Below, piece after piece: positions 1-7,970 of a stretch of 64,000 bases of DNA (positions within the stretch are counted from its first letter, which is position 1; each line of letters opens with the position of its first letter). Under the pieces are notes generated by a model that saw nothing but the letters and a program-made list of their open reading frames with translations, was not told the origin of the DNA and did not search any database. This DNA is from JAWLBY01 sp041687455 (GTDB lineage: Bacteria; Pseudomonadota; Gammaproteobacteria; Xanthomonadales; Xanthomonadaceae). A program made the position numbers and the translations under genes. The stretch spans positions 124,001 through 188,000 of the forward strand of contig JAWLBY010000005.1 in NCBI GenBank assembly GCA_041687455.1, given 5' to 3'.

Positions 1-167
1 ACCCGCGCCGGGCTGGCGACGCTTTCGCCATCCGGCGTCTGCAGCCGGACCGGCACCTCGATCTCGCCCATGCCGACCCAGTCGAGCCGACCGGCCACGG
101 CCGGTCGTGCTTCATTGGCGATGTCGGGCAGGACCCGGGCGGTGTTGTCGAGATCACGGGGCGCCAT
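1..167 (-). CDS. folE2: GTP cyclohydrolase FolE2 (type IB), N-terminal 55 residues; gene runs off the window
   Basis: Only the first 55 codons are in the window. The start ATG at 167-165 is preceded by a strong AAGGAGGA site at 172-179. The visible protein contains the segment LPDIANEARP and then RLDWVGMGEIEVPVRL, which matches the N-terminus of proteobacterial FolE2 proteins (LPD..., LxWVGMxGIxxPV). FolE2 makes 7,8-dihydroneopterin triphosphate from GTP, the first step of folate and queuosine synthesis, and replaces zinc-dependent FolE. The metal-binding and catalytic part lies outside the window, so the call rests on the N-terminus alone. Confidence 0.72.
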   Translation of the reverse strand, partial: MAPRDLDNTARVLPDIANEARPAVAGRLDWVGMGEIEVPVRLQTPDGESVASPAR

Positions 168-212
168 GGCGTCCTCCTTGGAACAGGGTGAATCGAAAGG
201 CCGTACAGCGTA

Positions 213-364
213 GCAGGCCGTTGAAGAATGGCCTGCCAGCCGCCGCCACCGATGGCGGCACGGCGGAGCAAGCGCGCAGGTGTCCGGTTCGCCGGCAGCC
301 ACTACGGACATAGGCCGACCTCGCGACTTGAAATCGCCCACGACGGCGTTCTTCAACAGTCTGC
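213..364. mobile_element. Possible 152-bp MITE-like element with 20-bp terminal inverted repeats
   Basis: Positions 213-232 and 345-364 are imperfect inverted repeats (16 of 20 positions match; the core GTTGAAGAA is perfect). They flank about 110 bp with no plausible gene, in the spacer upstream of folE2. The left repeat also sits in a small hairpin (CAGGCC ... GGCCTG). The arrangement resembles a non-autonomous transposable element or the joined ends of a lost insertion sequence. No clear target-site duplication is visible. Confidence 0.4.
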
Positions 365-402
365 CAGCTTCGCACGAATGAACTAACCGTTCCGGCCGCC
401 GG

Positions 403-1107
403 CTAGCGACGGCTGCGACGCGCCGCCGACCAGGCCACGAACAGCGCCCGGACCGGCGGCACCTGCCGGACCGTGCGCGGCGCCGCACCGGACTGCAGCC
501 GTTCGAGCCGCCAGCGGTCGAATGCGATACGGCCGCTGCGGAACAGACACAGCCCGGCCAAGCGCGGCAACCCGGCGAGCAGCTCGGCGGCGGTCTCGGC
601 GACGTGCTCCGGGCGGTCATCGGTCAGCGACGGCAGCCAGCATCCGGCGCGCAGGCTGGCGGCGACCGCTTCGGCAGCCGAGTCGCGCGCGAACAGACGG
701 CGCTCGATCTCGGCCAGCCGGCCGGCGAACGCCAGCGCCTCGTCTTCCGGCGGCAGCGGCTGCGCGGCAAAACGCGCCGCCTGCGACAGGTCGATCGCGG
801 CGGTTATCAGCGGCCGCCAGGACTCGGCGGACAGTTGCTCGGCACGCGGCTCGGCAAGCAGAACGCGGCCGACCGGGTGGCGGACACCGCCGACCCCGGC
901 CGCCAGGTCCTCGCCCCACCAGGCCAGCTTGGTCCGCGCGACGCCCGGGTCGGTGGTCGCGAACATCGCCTCGGACAGTTCGTGGGTGAGCGCACCCCAG
1001 GCACGGAACAGCCGCCGCTCGGCGGGCAGGCAGAACGGCTCCAGCCATTGCATCTCCGGATGCTGCTGCAGCCATTTGTCGACGAAGCTGTCGAACGCTT
1101 CGGCCAT
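403..1107 (-). CDS. Squalene/phytoene synthase-like protein (234 aa)
   Basis: The protein begins AEAFDSFVDKWLQQHPEM and has the stretch ARTKLAWWGEDL (about residues 58-69). This matches a group of short squalene/phytoene-synthase-fold proteins found in xanthomonads next to ubiG and the HAD phosphatase gene. True head-to-head prenyl synthases are about 270-340 aa with two aspartate-rich DxxxD motifs. I do not see two clear DxxxD motifs here, so catalytic activity on prenyl diphosphates is doubtful. It starts 3 bp after the stop of the HAD phosphatase gene and is the last gene of the mtaD-ubiG-HAD operon. Its real function is unknown. Confidence 0.6.
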   Translation of the reverse strand: MAEAFDSFVDKWLQQHPEMQWLEPFCLPAERRLFRAWGALTHELSEAMFATTDPGVARTKLAWWGEDLAAGVGGVRHPVGRVLLAEPRAEQLSAESWRPLITAAIDLSQAARFAAQPLPPEDEALAFAGRLAEIERRLFARDSAAEAVAASLRAGCWLPSLTDDRPEHVAETAAELLAGLPRLAGLCLFRSGRIAFDRWRLERLQSGAAPRTVRQVPPVRALFVAWSAARRSRR

Positions 1108-1110
1108 CGC

Positions 1111-1773
1111 TCAGTCGATCCAGCCATCGAGCAGATCGAGCGGCCTCGCGACGACCGCGTCGGCGCCCCAGTCGTGAACGTCGTCAGTGGCGTCGATGTA
1201 GCCCCAGCTCGCGGCCAGCACCGGCATCGGCGCCGCGCGCGCGGCCTCGACATCGCGGCGGTCGTCGCCGACGTAGATCGCCTGCCCGACCGCCACACCG
1301 ATCAGCCGGCAGGCCTCGCGCAACGGCAGCGGGTCCGGCTTCCTGGCATTCAGCGTGTCGCCGCCGATCAGCACCGCACAGCGTTGCGCCAGGCCAAGCC
1401 CGTCGAGCACGCCGCGCGCGAGCCATTCCGGCTTGTTGGTGACGACGCCCCAGTGCAGCGCGCGCGCCTCGATCGCGGCCAGCACCGCGTCCATGCCATC
1501 GAACAGGCGACTGTGCACGGCGATCTGCTGACCATACAACTCGAGGAACTGCGGCAGCACCGCCTCGACGATCGCGTCGTCCGCATCCGGCAGCGCACCG
1601 CGCAGCATCGCGCGCCCGCCCTTCGAGACCAGCGGCCGGAACGCGGCGAACGCCACCGGCGACACACCGCGCTGCTCGCAGATCAGGTTGGCCGCCGCGT
1701 GCATGTCGAGCGCGGTATCGACCAGCGTGCCGTCCAGATCGAACAACACCGCTCGCCGCACTGCCGCGCTCAC
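1111..1773 (-). CDS. mupP: HAD-family phosphatase, N-acetylmuramate 6-phosphate phosphatase (MupP) or phosphoglycolate phosphatase (Gph) type
   Basis: A 220-aa HAD hydrolase with all four motifs. Motif I is VLFDLDGTLVDT (residues 9-20, nucleophile Asp). Motif II is VVTNKP. Motif III lysine lies in NARKPDPLPL. Motif IV is YVGDDRRDVEAARAA. Sequence alone would give phosphoglycolate phosphatase. Pseudomonads have an HAD gene directly downstream of ubiG and the methylthioadenosine deaminase gene that encodes MupP, which dephosphorylates MurNAc-6-P in peptidoglycan recycling (AmgK/MurU route). The same order here makes MupP the better guess. The start codon overlaps the ubiG stop (ATGA), so the two are translationally coupled. 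The choice between MupP and Gph is inference from context. Confidence 0.75.
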   Translation of the reverse strand: MSAAVRRAVLFDLDGTLVDTALDMHAAANLICEQRGVSPVAFAAFRPLVSKGGRAMLRGALPDADDAIVEAVLPQFLELYGQQIAVHSRLFDGMDAVLAAIEARALHWGVVTNKPEWLARGVLDGLGLAQRCAVLIGGDTLNARKPDPLPLREACRLIGVAVGQAIYVGDDRRDVEAARAAPMPVLAASWGYIDATDDVHDWGADAVVARPLDLLDGWID

Positions 1774-2483
1774 TGCGGGCGCACCGCGCAGGCGAGGTAG
1801 TTGACCGCGCTGCCGGGCCCGATGCGGGCGCGGCGGGACAGCGGGTTGTAGTGCAGCCCGCTGACATCGACCGGCTGCAGCCCGGCCGCGCGCAACCAGC
1901 CGGCCAGCTCCGACGGCTTGATGAAACTCGCGTACGAATGCGTGCCACGCGGCAGCAGCCGCAACAGGTATTCGGCACCGACGATCGCCAGCGCGAACGC
2001 CTGCGGCGTCCGGTTCAGCGTCGACAGCACCAGCCGCCCGCCCGGCTTCAGCAGCGTCGCGCAGGCGGCGATCACGGCGGCCGGATCGGGCACGTGTTCG
2101 AGCATCTCCATGCAGGTCACGACATCGAACGCAGCCGGCCGTCGCTCGGCCAGTTGCTCGGCCGAGGCGAGCTGGTAATCGACCTCGAGGCCGGATTCGA
2201 GCATATGCAGCCGCGCCACCTCGAGCAGCTCCGGCGCCAGGTCGATCGCGGTCACGTCCGCTCCGGCACGCGCCATCGCCTCCGACAGCAGGCCGCCGCC
2301 GCAGCCGACGTCGAGCACCGCGGCACCGGCCAGCGGCCGGAACGATTCGACGTAGGCCAGCCGGGTCGGATTCAGGTCATGCAGCGGCCGCGACTCGCCA
2401 TTCGGATCCCACCAGCGCGCCGCCAGCCGGTCGAACTTGCCGAGCTCGGCCGGATCGACATTGCGCTGCGCCGCCGCGCTCAT
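1770..2483 (-). CDS. ubiG: Ubiquinone biosynthesis O-methyltransferase UbiG
   Basis: A 237-aa class I SAM-dependent methyltransferase. It has the UbiG opening (residues 9-29: DPAELGKFDRLAARWWDP...), SAM motif I VLDVGCGGGLLSEAMA (about 57-72), motif II VVTCMEMLEHV and the family stretch GTHSYASFIKPSEL. UbiG does the two O-methylations of ubiquinone synthesis at the membrane-associated Ubi complex, which fits the quinone-dependent nuo operon in the same window. The start at 2483 gives an ATGA overlap with the upstream mtaD stop, and the gene ends in an ATGA overlap with mupP. Length is typical. Confidence 0.95.
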   Translation of the reverse strand: MSAAAQRNVDPAELGKFDRLAARWWDPNGESRPLHDLNPTRLAYVESFRPLAGAAVLDVGCGGGLLSEAMARAGADVTAIDLAPELLEVARLHMLESGLEVDYQLASAEQLAERRPAAFDVVTCMEMLEHVPDPAAVIAACATLLKPGGRLVLSTLNRTPQAFALAIVGAEYLLRLLPRGTHSYASFIKPSELAGWLRAAGLQPVDVSGLHYNPLSRRARIGPGSAVNYLACAVRPQ

Positions 2484-3832
2484 GCGCGTTCCGCCCGCGC
2501 CTGCGCGCGCTGCTCGAGCGAGCCGATCCGCTGCTGCCAGCTCTGCACGGTCCGCTTCAGGCCGGCAATGTCGACGTCGACCAGCGCGCGGTCGGCGAGC
2601 CGACGACGACCGGCGATCCAGACGTCGGTGACCTGCTGGCGACCGGTCGCGTAGACGATCTGCGAGATCGTCTCGAAATTCGGCATCGCTTCGAGCTGGC
2701 CGAAATCGACCACGATCAGATCGGCCTGCTTGCCGGGCTCGATCGAGCCGATCTCGCCATCGAGGCCGAGCGCGCGCGCGCCACCGAGCGTCGCCATCCG
2801 CAGCACTGCCGGTGCCGCCATCGCCGCGGCGTCCTGCGCGACGCCCTTGGCAAGCAGCGCGGCGGTGCGCATTTCGCCGAACATGTCGAGGTCGTTGTTG
2901 GAGGCGCAACCGTCGGTGCCGAGCGCCAGGTTGACGCCGGCGCGACGCAGCTTCTCGAGCGGGCAGAAACCCGACGCGAGCTTCAGGTTCGACTCCGGGC
3001 AATGCACGACCGACACGCCGCGTTCGGCGCACAGCGCAATCTCGGCATCGGTCAGTTGCGTCATGTGCACCGCGATCAGCCGGTCGTTGACCAGACCGAG
3101 CCGGTCGAGCCGGGCGATCTGCCGCATGCCATGTTCGCGCAGCGCGTCGCTGGTCTCCTGGGCGGTCTCGTGCACGTGGCAGTGCACCGGGATGTCGAGT
3201 TGGTCGGCCAGCATCCGGATCCGTTCGAAGCTGGCGTCGCCGACCGTATACGGCGCATGCGGCGCGAACGCGGTACCGATCAGCGGGTGGCCGCGGTAGG
3301 CATCATGCACCTCGAGCGCCTTGTCGAAATATTGTTCCTGCGACGTTGCCCAGGCGGTCGGAAATTCGATCACCGGCAGGCCGACCACGGCACGGAAGCC
3401 GAGCCTGGCATAGGTCGCCGCGATCGCGTCGGGGAAGAAGTAGTTCTCGTTGGCGCAGGTGGTACCGCCGCGCAGCATCTCGGCCACCGCGAGGGCAACG
3501 CCGTCGGCGACGAATTGCGGGCCGATCACGGCCCCCTCGATCGGCCAGATGTGCTGCTGCAGCCAGACCTGCAGCGGCAGGTCGTCGGCCACGCCGCGCA
3601 ACAGCGTCATCGGGTTGTGGGTATGCGCGTTGACGAGTCCCGGCAGCAGCACTGCGTCCGGTCGGCTGACCGTTTCGTCCGCCGTGAACTGCTCCGCGAT
3701 CCGTTCGCGCGGCCCGCAGGCGAGGATCCGGCCAGCACCGATCGCGACGGCATGGTCGGCCCATACCGTGGCGTGCGGCTCGATCGGCACGACGAAACCG
3801 GCTTCGATGATCAGTTCGCAGCGTTGGCTCAT
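2480..3832 (-). CDS. mtaD: 5-methylthioadenosine/S-adenosylhomocysteine deaminase (TRZ/ATZ amidohydrolase family)
   Basis: A 450-aa amidohydrolase. It has the metal-binding HxH in LVNAHTHNPMTLLRG (about residues 68-82), His in HCHVHETAQE, and the metal Asp in LGTDGCASNNDLDMFGEM. It ends with the composite-domain segment GSIEPGKQADLIVVD, as in the TRZ/ATZ family. MtaD deaminates methylthioadenosine or S-adenosylhomocysteine. Placement directly before ubiG makes sense because UbiG produces S-adenosylhomocysteine. The start was chosen at MSQRCELII, where homology begins; the reading frame stays open upstream through the REP repeat but without family similarity. Confidence 0.88.
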   Translation of the reverse strand: MSQRCELIIEAGFVVPIEPHATVWADHAVAIGAGRILACGPRERIAEQFTADETVSRPDAVLLPGLVNAHTHNPMTLLRGVADDLPLQVWLQQHIWPIEGAVIGPQFVADGVALAVAEMLRGGTTCANENYFFPDAIAATYARLGFRAVVGLPVIEFPTAWATSQEQYFDKALEVHDAYRGHPLIGTAFAPHAPYTVGDASFERIRMLADQLDIPVHCHVHETAQETSDALREHGMRQIARLDRLGLVNDRLIAVHMTQLTDAEIALCAERGVSVVHCPESNLKLASGFCPLEKLRRAGVNLALGTDGCASNNDLDMFGEMRTAALLAKGVAQDAAAMAAPAVLRMATLGGARALGLDGEIGSIEPGKQADLIVVDFGQLEAMPNFETISQIVYATGRQQVTDVWIAGRRRLADRALVDVDIAGLKRTVQSWQQRIGSLEQRAQARAERA

Positions 3833-3855
3833 GCAGGCTCCGACTCGACGGAAAC

Positions 3856-3936
3856 CTGTGGGAACGGCTTCAGCCGCGATCTCTTCGAACCGGCCGCATC
3901 GAAAGGAAAAGATCGCGGCTGGAGCCGCTCCTACAG
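3856..3936. repeat. Paired REP (BIME-like) palindromic repeat
   Basis: Two inverted copies of a 27-bp unit at 3856-3882 and 3910-3936 (24 of 27 positions pair) flank a 27-bp spacer. The unit has the well-known xanthomonad/pseudomonad core GTAGGAGCGGCT followed by CCAGCCGCGATC. It sits between the mtaD start and the efp stop, both read leftward, so it can form a strong hairpin in the intergenic transcript. Confidence 0.8.
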
Positions 3937-3974
3937 TGGAAAAGCGGCGCACCCGACGGATGCGCCGCGATGGG

Positions 3975-4541
3975 TCACTTGACGCGGGAGACGTATTCGC
4001 CGTTGCGGGTGTCGACGCGAATCACCTCTTCGTTGCCGACGAACAGCGGCACGCGCACGGTCGCGCCGGTCTCGAGCTTGGCCGGCTTGCCGCCGCCGCC
4101 CGAGGTATCGCCGCGCAGGCCCGGATCGGTCTCGACGATCTGCAGCTCGACGAAATTCGGCGGCGTGACCGACAGCGGCTGGCCGTTCCACAGCGTCACG
4201 ACGCACTGCTCCTCGCCCTTCAGCCACTGCGCGGCGTCGCCCATCACGTTGGCGTCGGCGCTGAACTGCTCGAACGAATCAGGCTGCATGAAGTGCCAGA
4301 ATTCGCCGTCGCTGTAGAGGTACTGCATGTCGGTATCGACGACGTCGGCAGCCTCGACCGAATCGGTCGACTTCATCGTCAGCTCGACCACCCGGCCGGT
4401 CTTGATGTTGCGGTACTTGACGCGGGTGAAGGCCTGGCCCTTGCCCGGCTTGATGTAGTCGGTGTCGACGATCACGCACGGCTGGCCGTCGACCAGGATC
4501 TTCATGCCGTTCTTGACGTCGTTCATGCCATAGCTGGCCAT
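3975..4541 (-). CDS. efp: Translation elongation factor P (EF-P)
   Basis: A 188-aa protein with the three EF-P beta-barrel domains: KOW-like at 1-65, central OB, C-terminal OB ending NGEYVSRVK. The modification site is Lys34 in YIKPGKGQAF, the form that receives (R)-beta-lysine. EF-P relieves ribosome stalling at proline stretches. The start at 4541 (ASYGMNDVKNGMKI) follows AGGAG at a suitable distance. It is divergent from epmB, the gene for the lysine 2,3-aminomutase that supplies the modification, which supports a lysyl-type rather than rhamnosyl-type EF-P. Confidence 0.97.
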   Translation of the reverse strand: MASYGMNDVKNGMKILVDGQPCVIVDTDYIKPGKGQAFTRVKYRNIKTGRVVELTMKSTDSVEAADVVDTDMQYLYSDGEFWHFMQPDSFEQFSADANVMGDAAQWLKGEEQCVVTLWNGQPLSVTPPNFVELQIVETDPGLRGDTSGGGGKPAKLETGATVRVPLFVGNEEVIRVDTRNGEYVSRVK

Positions 4542-4641
4542 TGCTTGCTCCTGTCGACCTGCCGGCATGCGCAAGGCTTGCGAGCCGCTACACTGTCGGA
4601 TTGATGGTGGATGAGACCGGGCGAGCGCCCGAAAACCCGCA

Positions 4642-5682
4642 ATGATACCGAGAAGCCCCCAGGGCGCCCAGTTCCTGGCCCGACCCGACGCACCGGCGGC
4701 GGCGCCGGACTGGCGGCTGGCCTATCGCGACGTGGTGACCGATCCGCACGAGCTGCTGGCCCTGCTCGGCCTCGAGCGGCTGGCCGAGCGCCTGCCGACC
4801 GATGCCGCGGACTTCCCGCTGCGGGTGCCGCGGGGCTTCGTCGGCCGGATGCGTCACGGCGACCCGGCCGATCCGCTGCTGCGCCAGGTGCTGCCGCTCG
4901 ATGACGAATACCGGCCGATGCCGGGCTTCGTCACCGACGCGGTCGGCGACCTGGCGGCGCGTGGCGCGCGCGGCGTGCTGCACAAGTACCACGGCCGCGC
5001 GCTGCTGGTCGCGACCGGCAGTTGCGCGGTGCACTGCCGCTACTGCTTCCGCCGGCATTTTCCGTATGCCGACGAGATCGCCGCCGCCAACGGCTGGCGC
5101 GCGGCGCTCGACTACCTGCGCGGCGACCCGAGCATCGACGAGCTGATCCTGTCCGGCGGCGACCCGCTGGCGCTGTCGACCGCCAAGCTCGCCGAACTGG
5201 GCCGCGAGATCCTGCACCTGCCGCAGCTCCGGCGACTGCGGATCCACAGCCGCTTGCCGGTCGTGCTGCCGCAGCGGGTCGACGCCGACCTGCTCGACTG
5301 GCTGGCCACCGTGCCGCTGCCGACCGTGCTGGTCATCCATGCCAACCACGCCAACGAACTCGACGCCCAGGTCGGCGCGGCGCTCGCCCGCCTGCGTGGC
5401 GCCGGAGTCACGCTGCTGAACCAGTCGGTGCTGCTGGCCGGCGTCAACGACAGCGTCGACGCGCTCGCCGGGCTGTCGGAGCGGCTGTTCGAATACGGGG
5501 TGTTGCCGTACTACATCCATCAGCTCGACCGGGTCGCCGGCGCCGCGCATTTCGAAGTGCCGGACGCCAGCGCGGTGGACCTGGTCGGCCGGCTGCGCGC
5601 GCGCCTGCCCGGCTATCTGGTGCCGAAACTGGTCCGCGAACGGGCCGGCGAGGCGGGCAAGACGCCGCTGGGGCCGGCATGA
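4642..5682 (+). CDS. epmB: EF-P beta-lysylation protein EpmB (lysine 2,3-aminomutase-like radical SAM enzyme)
   Basis: A 346-aa radical SAM protein. The iron-sulfur motif is C128-AVH-C132-RY-C135, followed by FRRHFPYADE. The LSGGDPLALS loop and the C-terminal VPKLVRE segment (PLP lysine near residue 329) are present. EpmB converts (S)-alpha-lysine to (R)-beta-lysine, which EpmA then attaches to Lys34 of EF-P. At 346 aa it matches the short EpmB type, not the longer catabolic lysine 2,3-aminomutases. It is divergent from efp across a 100-bp spacer. EpmA is not in the window. Confidence 0.94.
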   Translation: MIPRSPQGAQFLARPDAPAAAPDWRLAYRDVVTDPHELLALLGLERLAERLPTDAADFPLRVPRGFVGRMRHGDPADPLLRQVLPLDDEYRPMPGFVTDAVGDLAARGARGVLHKYHGRALLVATGSCAVHCRYCFRRHFPYADEIAAANGWRAALDYLRGDPSIDELILSGGDPLALSTAKLAELGREILHLPQLRRLRIHSRLPVVLPQRVDADLLDWLATVPLPTVLVIHANHANELDAQVGAALARLRGAGVTLLNQSVLLAGVNDSVDALAGLSERLFEYGVLPYYIHQLDRVAGAAHFEVPDASAVDLVGRLRARLPGYLVPKLVRERAGEAGKTPLGPA

Positions 5683-5809
5683 AACCCCGTCTCGATGACC
5701 CGCTGTCGCACCGGCGAGCCGCCGTCGCTCTGGCTGCCGCCGACGGGCCGGCTTGGCGGCGACGCGGTAAACGTGTGAGACTGCTGGGAAAAAGCGACCC
5801 AGCCCGGCC

Positions 5810-7885
5810 ATGACGAACAAGGAATCCGTCGTCCGCCTGCTCCTCGTCGAGGACCGTATCGAGGATGCCGAGCAGATCACCAGCGTGCTGCGCAACGGAG
5901 GCATGGCAATCCGTCCGCAACGCGCCGAATCCGACGAACAACTCGAGCAACTGCTGGGCAGCCAGTCGATCGACCTGGTCATCGCCGACATCAACGCGAC
6001 TTCGGTCGAGTTCGGCCGGGTCGCGGAACTGGTCCAGACCAGCGGCAAGGATGTCAGCCTGCTGGCATTGGCTCCGCAATACGACGACAACATCGTGCTG
6101 CAGGCCTACCAGGCCGGCGCGGCACGACTGGCGCCGCGCAACCGGCCGGAACTGATCCAGGCGGTGGTGCGGGCCGAGTTCGCCGCGCTCGAGAATCGCC
6201 GCCACGTGCGTCGGTTGCAGGCGTCGCTGCGCGAAACCGAACGCCGCTGCGACTCGCTGATCGACTCGTCGCGCGACCCGATCGCTTACATCCACGAGGG
6301 CATGCACATCCGGGCCAACCAGGCCTATCTCGAGATGTTCGGCTACGAGGACTTCGAGGAAATCGAAGGCCTGTCGGTGCTCGACCTGATCGCGCCGCTG
6401 CATGCCGACGGCTTCAAGCAGTTGCTGAAGCGGCTGTCGAAGGGCGAGCCGCCGCCGAAGACGCTGCAGGTCACCGCGCAGAGCAGCGACGGCTCCGAAT
6501 TCGAGGCAATCATGGAGTTCGCGCAGGCCACCTACGAGGGCGAGCCCTGCCTGCAGATCGTGTTCCGCCAGCAGACCATCGATGCCGAGGTAGTGCGCGA
6601 ACTCGACGCGCTGCGACAGCGCGACCAGATCACCGAGCTGTACAACCGGCAACACTTCATGAACGAGCTGGACGAGGCGATCGCGGCCGCGTCCGAAGGT
6701 CGCAACGACCAGGCCTTGCTGCTGTTCGAGATCGACAGCTACGCGAATCTGCTCAACGACATCGGTCTCGGCCATGCCGACGACCTGCTCGCGGCGACCG
6801 CGCGACGGCTCCGCGCCGTGCTCGACGACGACCAGCTCGCCGCCCGCTTCTCCGACCACACGTTGGCGGTGCTGCTGAAGGGCTCGAATTACGCACAGAC
6901 TCGCGAAGCCGGCGAGAAGCTGGTCAAGGCGTTCCAGGGCAAGATCCTCGAGGTCGGCGACCGCTCGCTGTCGATCACGATCAGCATCGGCGGCGTGCAG
7001 ATCGGCGAGAAGATCGCCAGCACGCAACAGGTGCTGGCGAAAGCCAGCCAGTGCCTGCAGGCCTGTGTTCCGCTTGGCGGCAACCGGATCGAGATCTTCG
7101 ATCCGGCGGCCCGCGACCGCGCCGAGGAAGAACGCATCCTGCAGCGCGTCAGGCAGGTCGAGGAAGCGCTCGAGAACGGCACGTTCGTGCTGTTCTACCA
7201 GCCGATCATCGCGCTGCAAGGCGACGGCGGCGAGTGCTACGAGCTGCTGCTGCGAATGCGCATGGGCAACGGCGAACTGGTCGCCCCGAGCACGTTCCTG
7301 CCGGAAGCGGAGGAGCACGGACTGCTCGGCCGGATCGACCGCTGGGTCATCGATCGCGCGCTGCACCTGCTCGCCGAGCGCGAGAAGGCCGGCCACGACA
7401 CCACGTTGTTCGTCAACATTTCGACCCAGAGCCTGCTCGACGAGGATCTGCCGAAGCTGATCGGCGAGCAGCTCAAGCGACTCGGCGTGGAGGGCCGGCG
7501 ACTGGTGGTCGAGATCCCGGAATCGAAAGTCTTCACCAACCTGAAGCCGGCGCAGAAATTCCAGAAATGGCTCGCCGCGCACGGCTGCGGCTTCGGCCTC
7601 GAACAGTTCGGCTCCGGCCTGAACTCGTTCCAGTTGCTGAACCACATCGATGCGCAGTTCCTGCGGATCGACCGCTCGTTCATGCCGGACCTGGCCAAGA
7701 ACGCCGAATACCAGAAGAAGATCCGCGAGATCGCCGACAAGGCGCACAGCCTGGGCAAGAAGACGGTCGCCGAATTCGTCCAGGACGCCGCCAGCATGAC
7801 GGTGCTGTTCACCAGCAGCGTCGACTATGTGTCGGGCAACTTCCTGGCTCCGGCCGGCCCCGAGATGAACTACGATTTCGGCTGA
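5810..7885 (+). CDS. fimX: FimX-like twitching-motility regulator: REC-PAS-GGDEF-EAL protein with degenerate catalytic motifs
   Basis: A 691-aa protein, the same length as Pseudomonas FimX. Domains: receiver-like (about 8-125, VRLLLVEDRIEDAEQ), PAS (about 150-270), GGDEF (about 280-435) and EAL (about 445-690). The GGDEF signature is replaced by FSDHT near residue 346. The EAL signature reads YELLLR near residue 477, and the usual DDFG-type loop is LEQFGSG. Both enzyme activities are therefore probably lost, as in FimX, where the degenerate EAL domain binds c-di-GMP as a sensor to control type IV pilus assembly. The receiver also looks atypical: the phosphoacceptor region is LVIADINATSV. A fimV gene lies at the far end of the window. 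Confidence 0.82.
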   Translation: MTNKESVVRLLLVEDRIEDAEQITSVLRNGGMAIRPQRAESDEQLEQLLGSQSIDLVIADINATSVEFGRVAELVQTSGKDVSLLALAPQYDDNIVLQAYQAGAARLAPRNRPELIQAVVRAEFAALENRRHVRRLQASLRETERRCDSLIDSSRDPIAYIHEGMHIRANQAYLEMFGYEDFEEIEGLSVLDLIAPLHADGFKQLLKRLSKGEPPPKTLQVTAQSSDGSEFEAIMEFAQATYEGEPCLQIVFRQQTIDAEVVRELDALRQRDQITELYNRQHFMNELDEAIAAASEGRNDQALLLFEIDSYANLLNDIGLGHADDLLAATARRLRAVLDDDQLAARFSDHTLAVLLKGSNYAQTREAGEKLVKAFQGKILEVGDRSLSITISIGGVQIGEKIASTQQVLAKASQCLQACVPLGGNRIEIFDPAARDRAEEERILQRVRQVEEALENGTFVLFYQPIIALQGDGGECYELLLRMRMGNGELVAPSTFLPEAEEHGLLGRIDRWVIDRALHLLAEREKAGHDTTLFVNISTQSLLDEDLPKLIGEQLKRLGVEGRRLVVEIPESKVFTNLKPAQKFQKWLAAHGCGFGLEQFGSGLNSFQLLNHIDAQFLRIDRSFMPDLAKNAEYQKKIREIADKAHSLGKKTVAEFVQDAASMTVLFTSSVDYVSGNFLAPAGPEMNYDFG

Positions 7886-7920
7886 TCGGCGCGAACGGAT
7901 CGCCGATCGACGAGCAAAAT

Positions 7921-7955
7921 GGGAGCCGGCCTCGCAGTCGCGATCGCCGGCTCCC
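7921..7955. terminator. Hairpin between convergent fimX and htpX, probable bidirectional terminator
   Basis: A perfect 10-bp stem, GGGAGCCGGC at 7921-7930 with GCCGGCTCCC at 7946-7955, lies between the two convergent stop codons. There is no long T tract on either side, so its efficiency is uncertain. Confidence 0.55.
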
Positions 7956-7970
7956 GCTGCAACGGCGTCG

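Noticed and set aside
604..1800. A 398-codon plus-strand frame over the phytoene synthase-like and HAD genes
   Set aside because: Spans two genuine minus-strand genes and has no family features.
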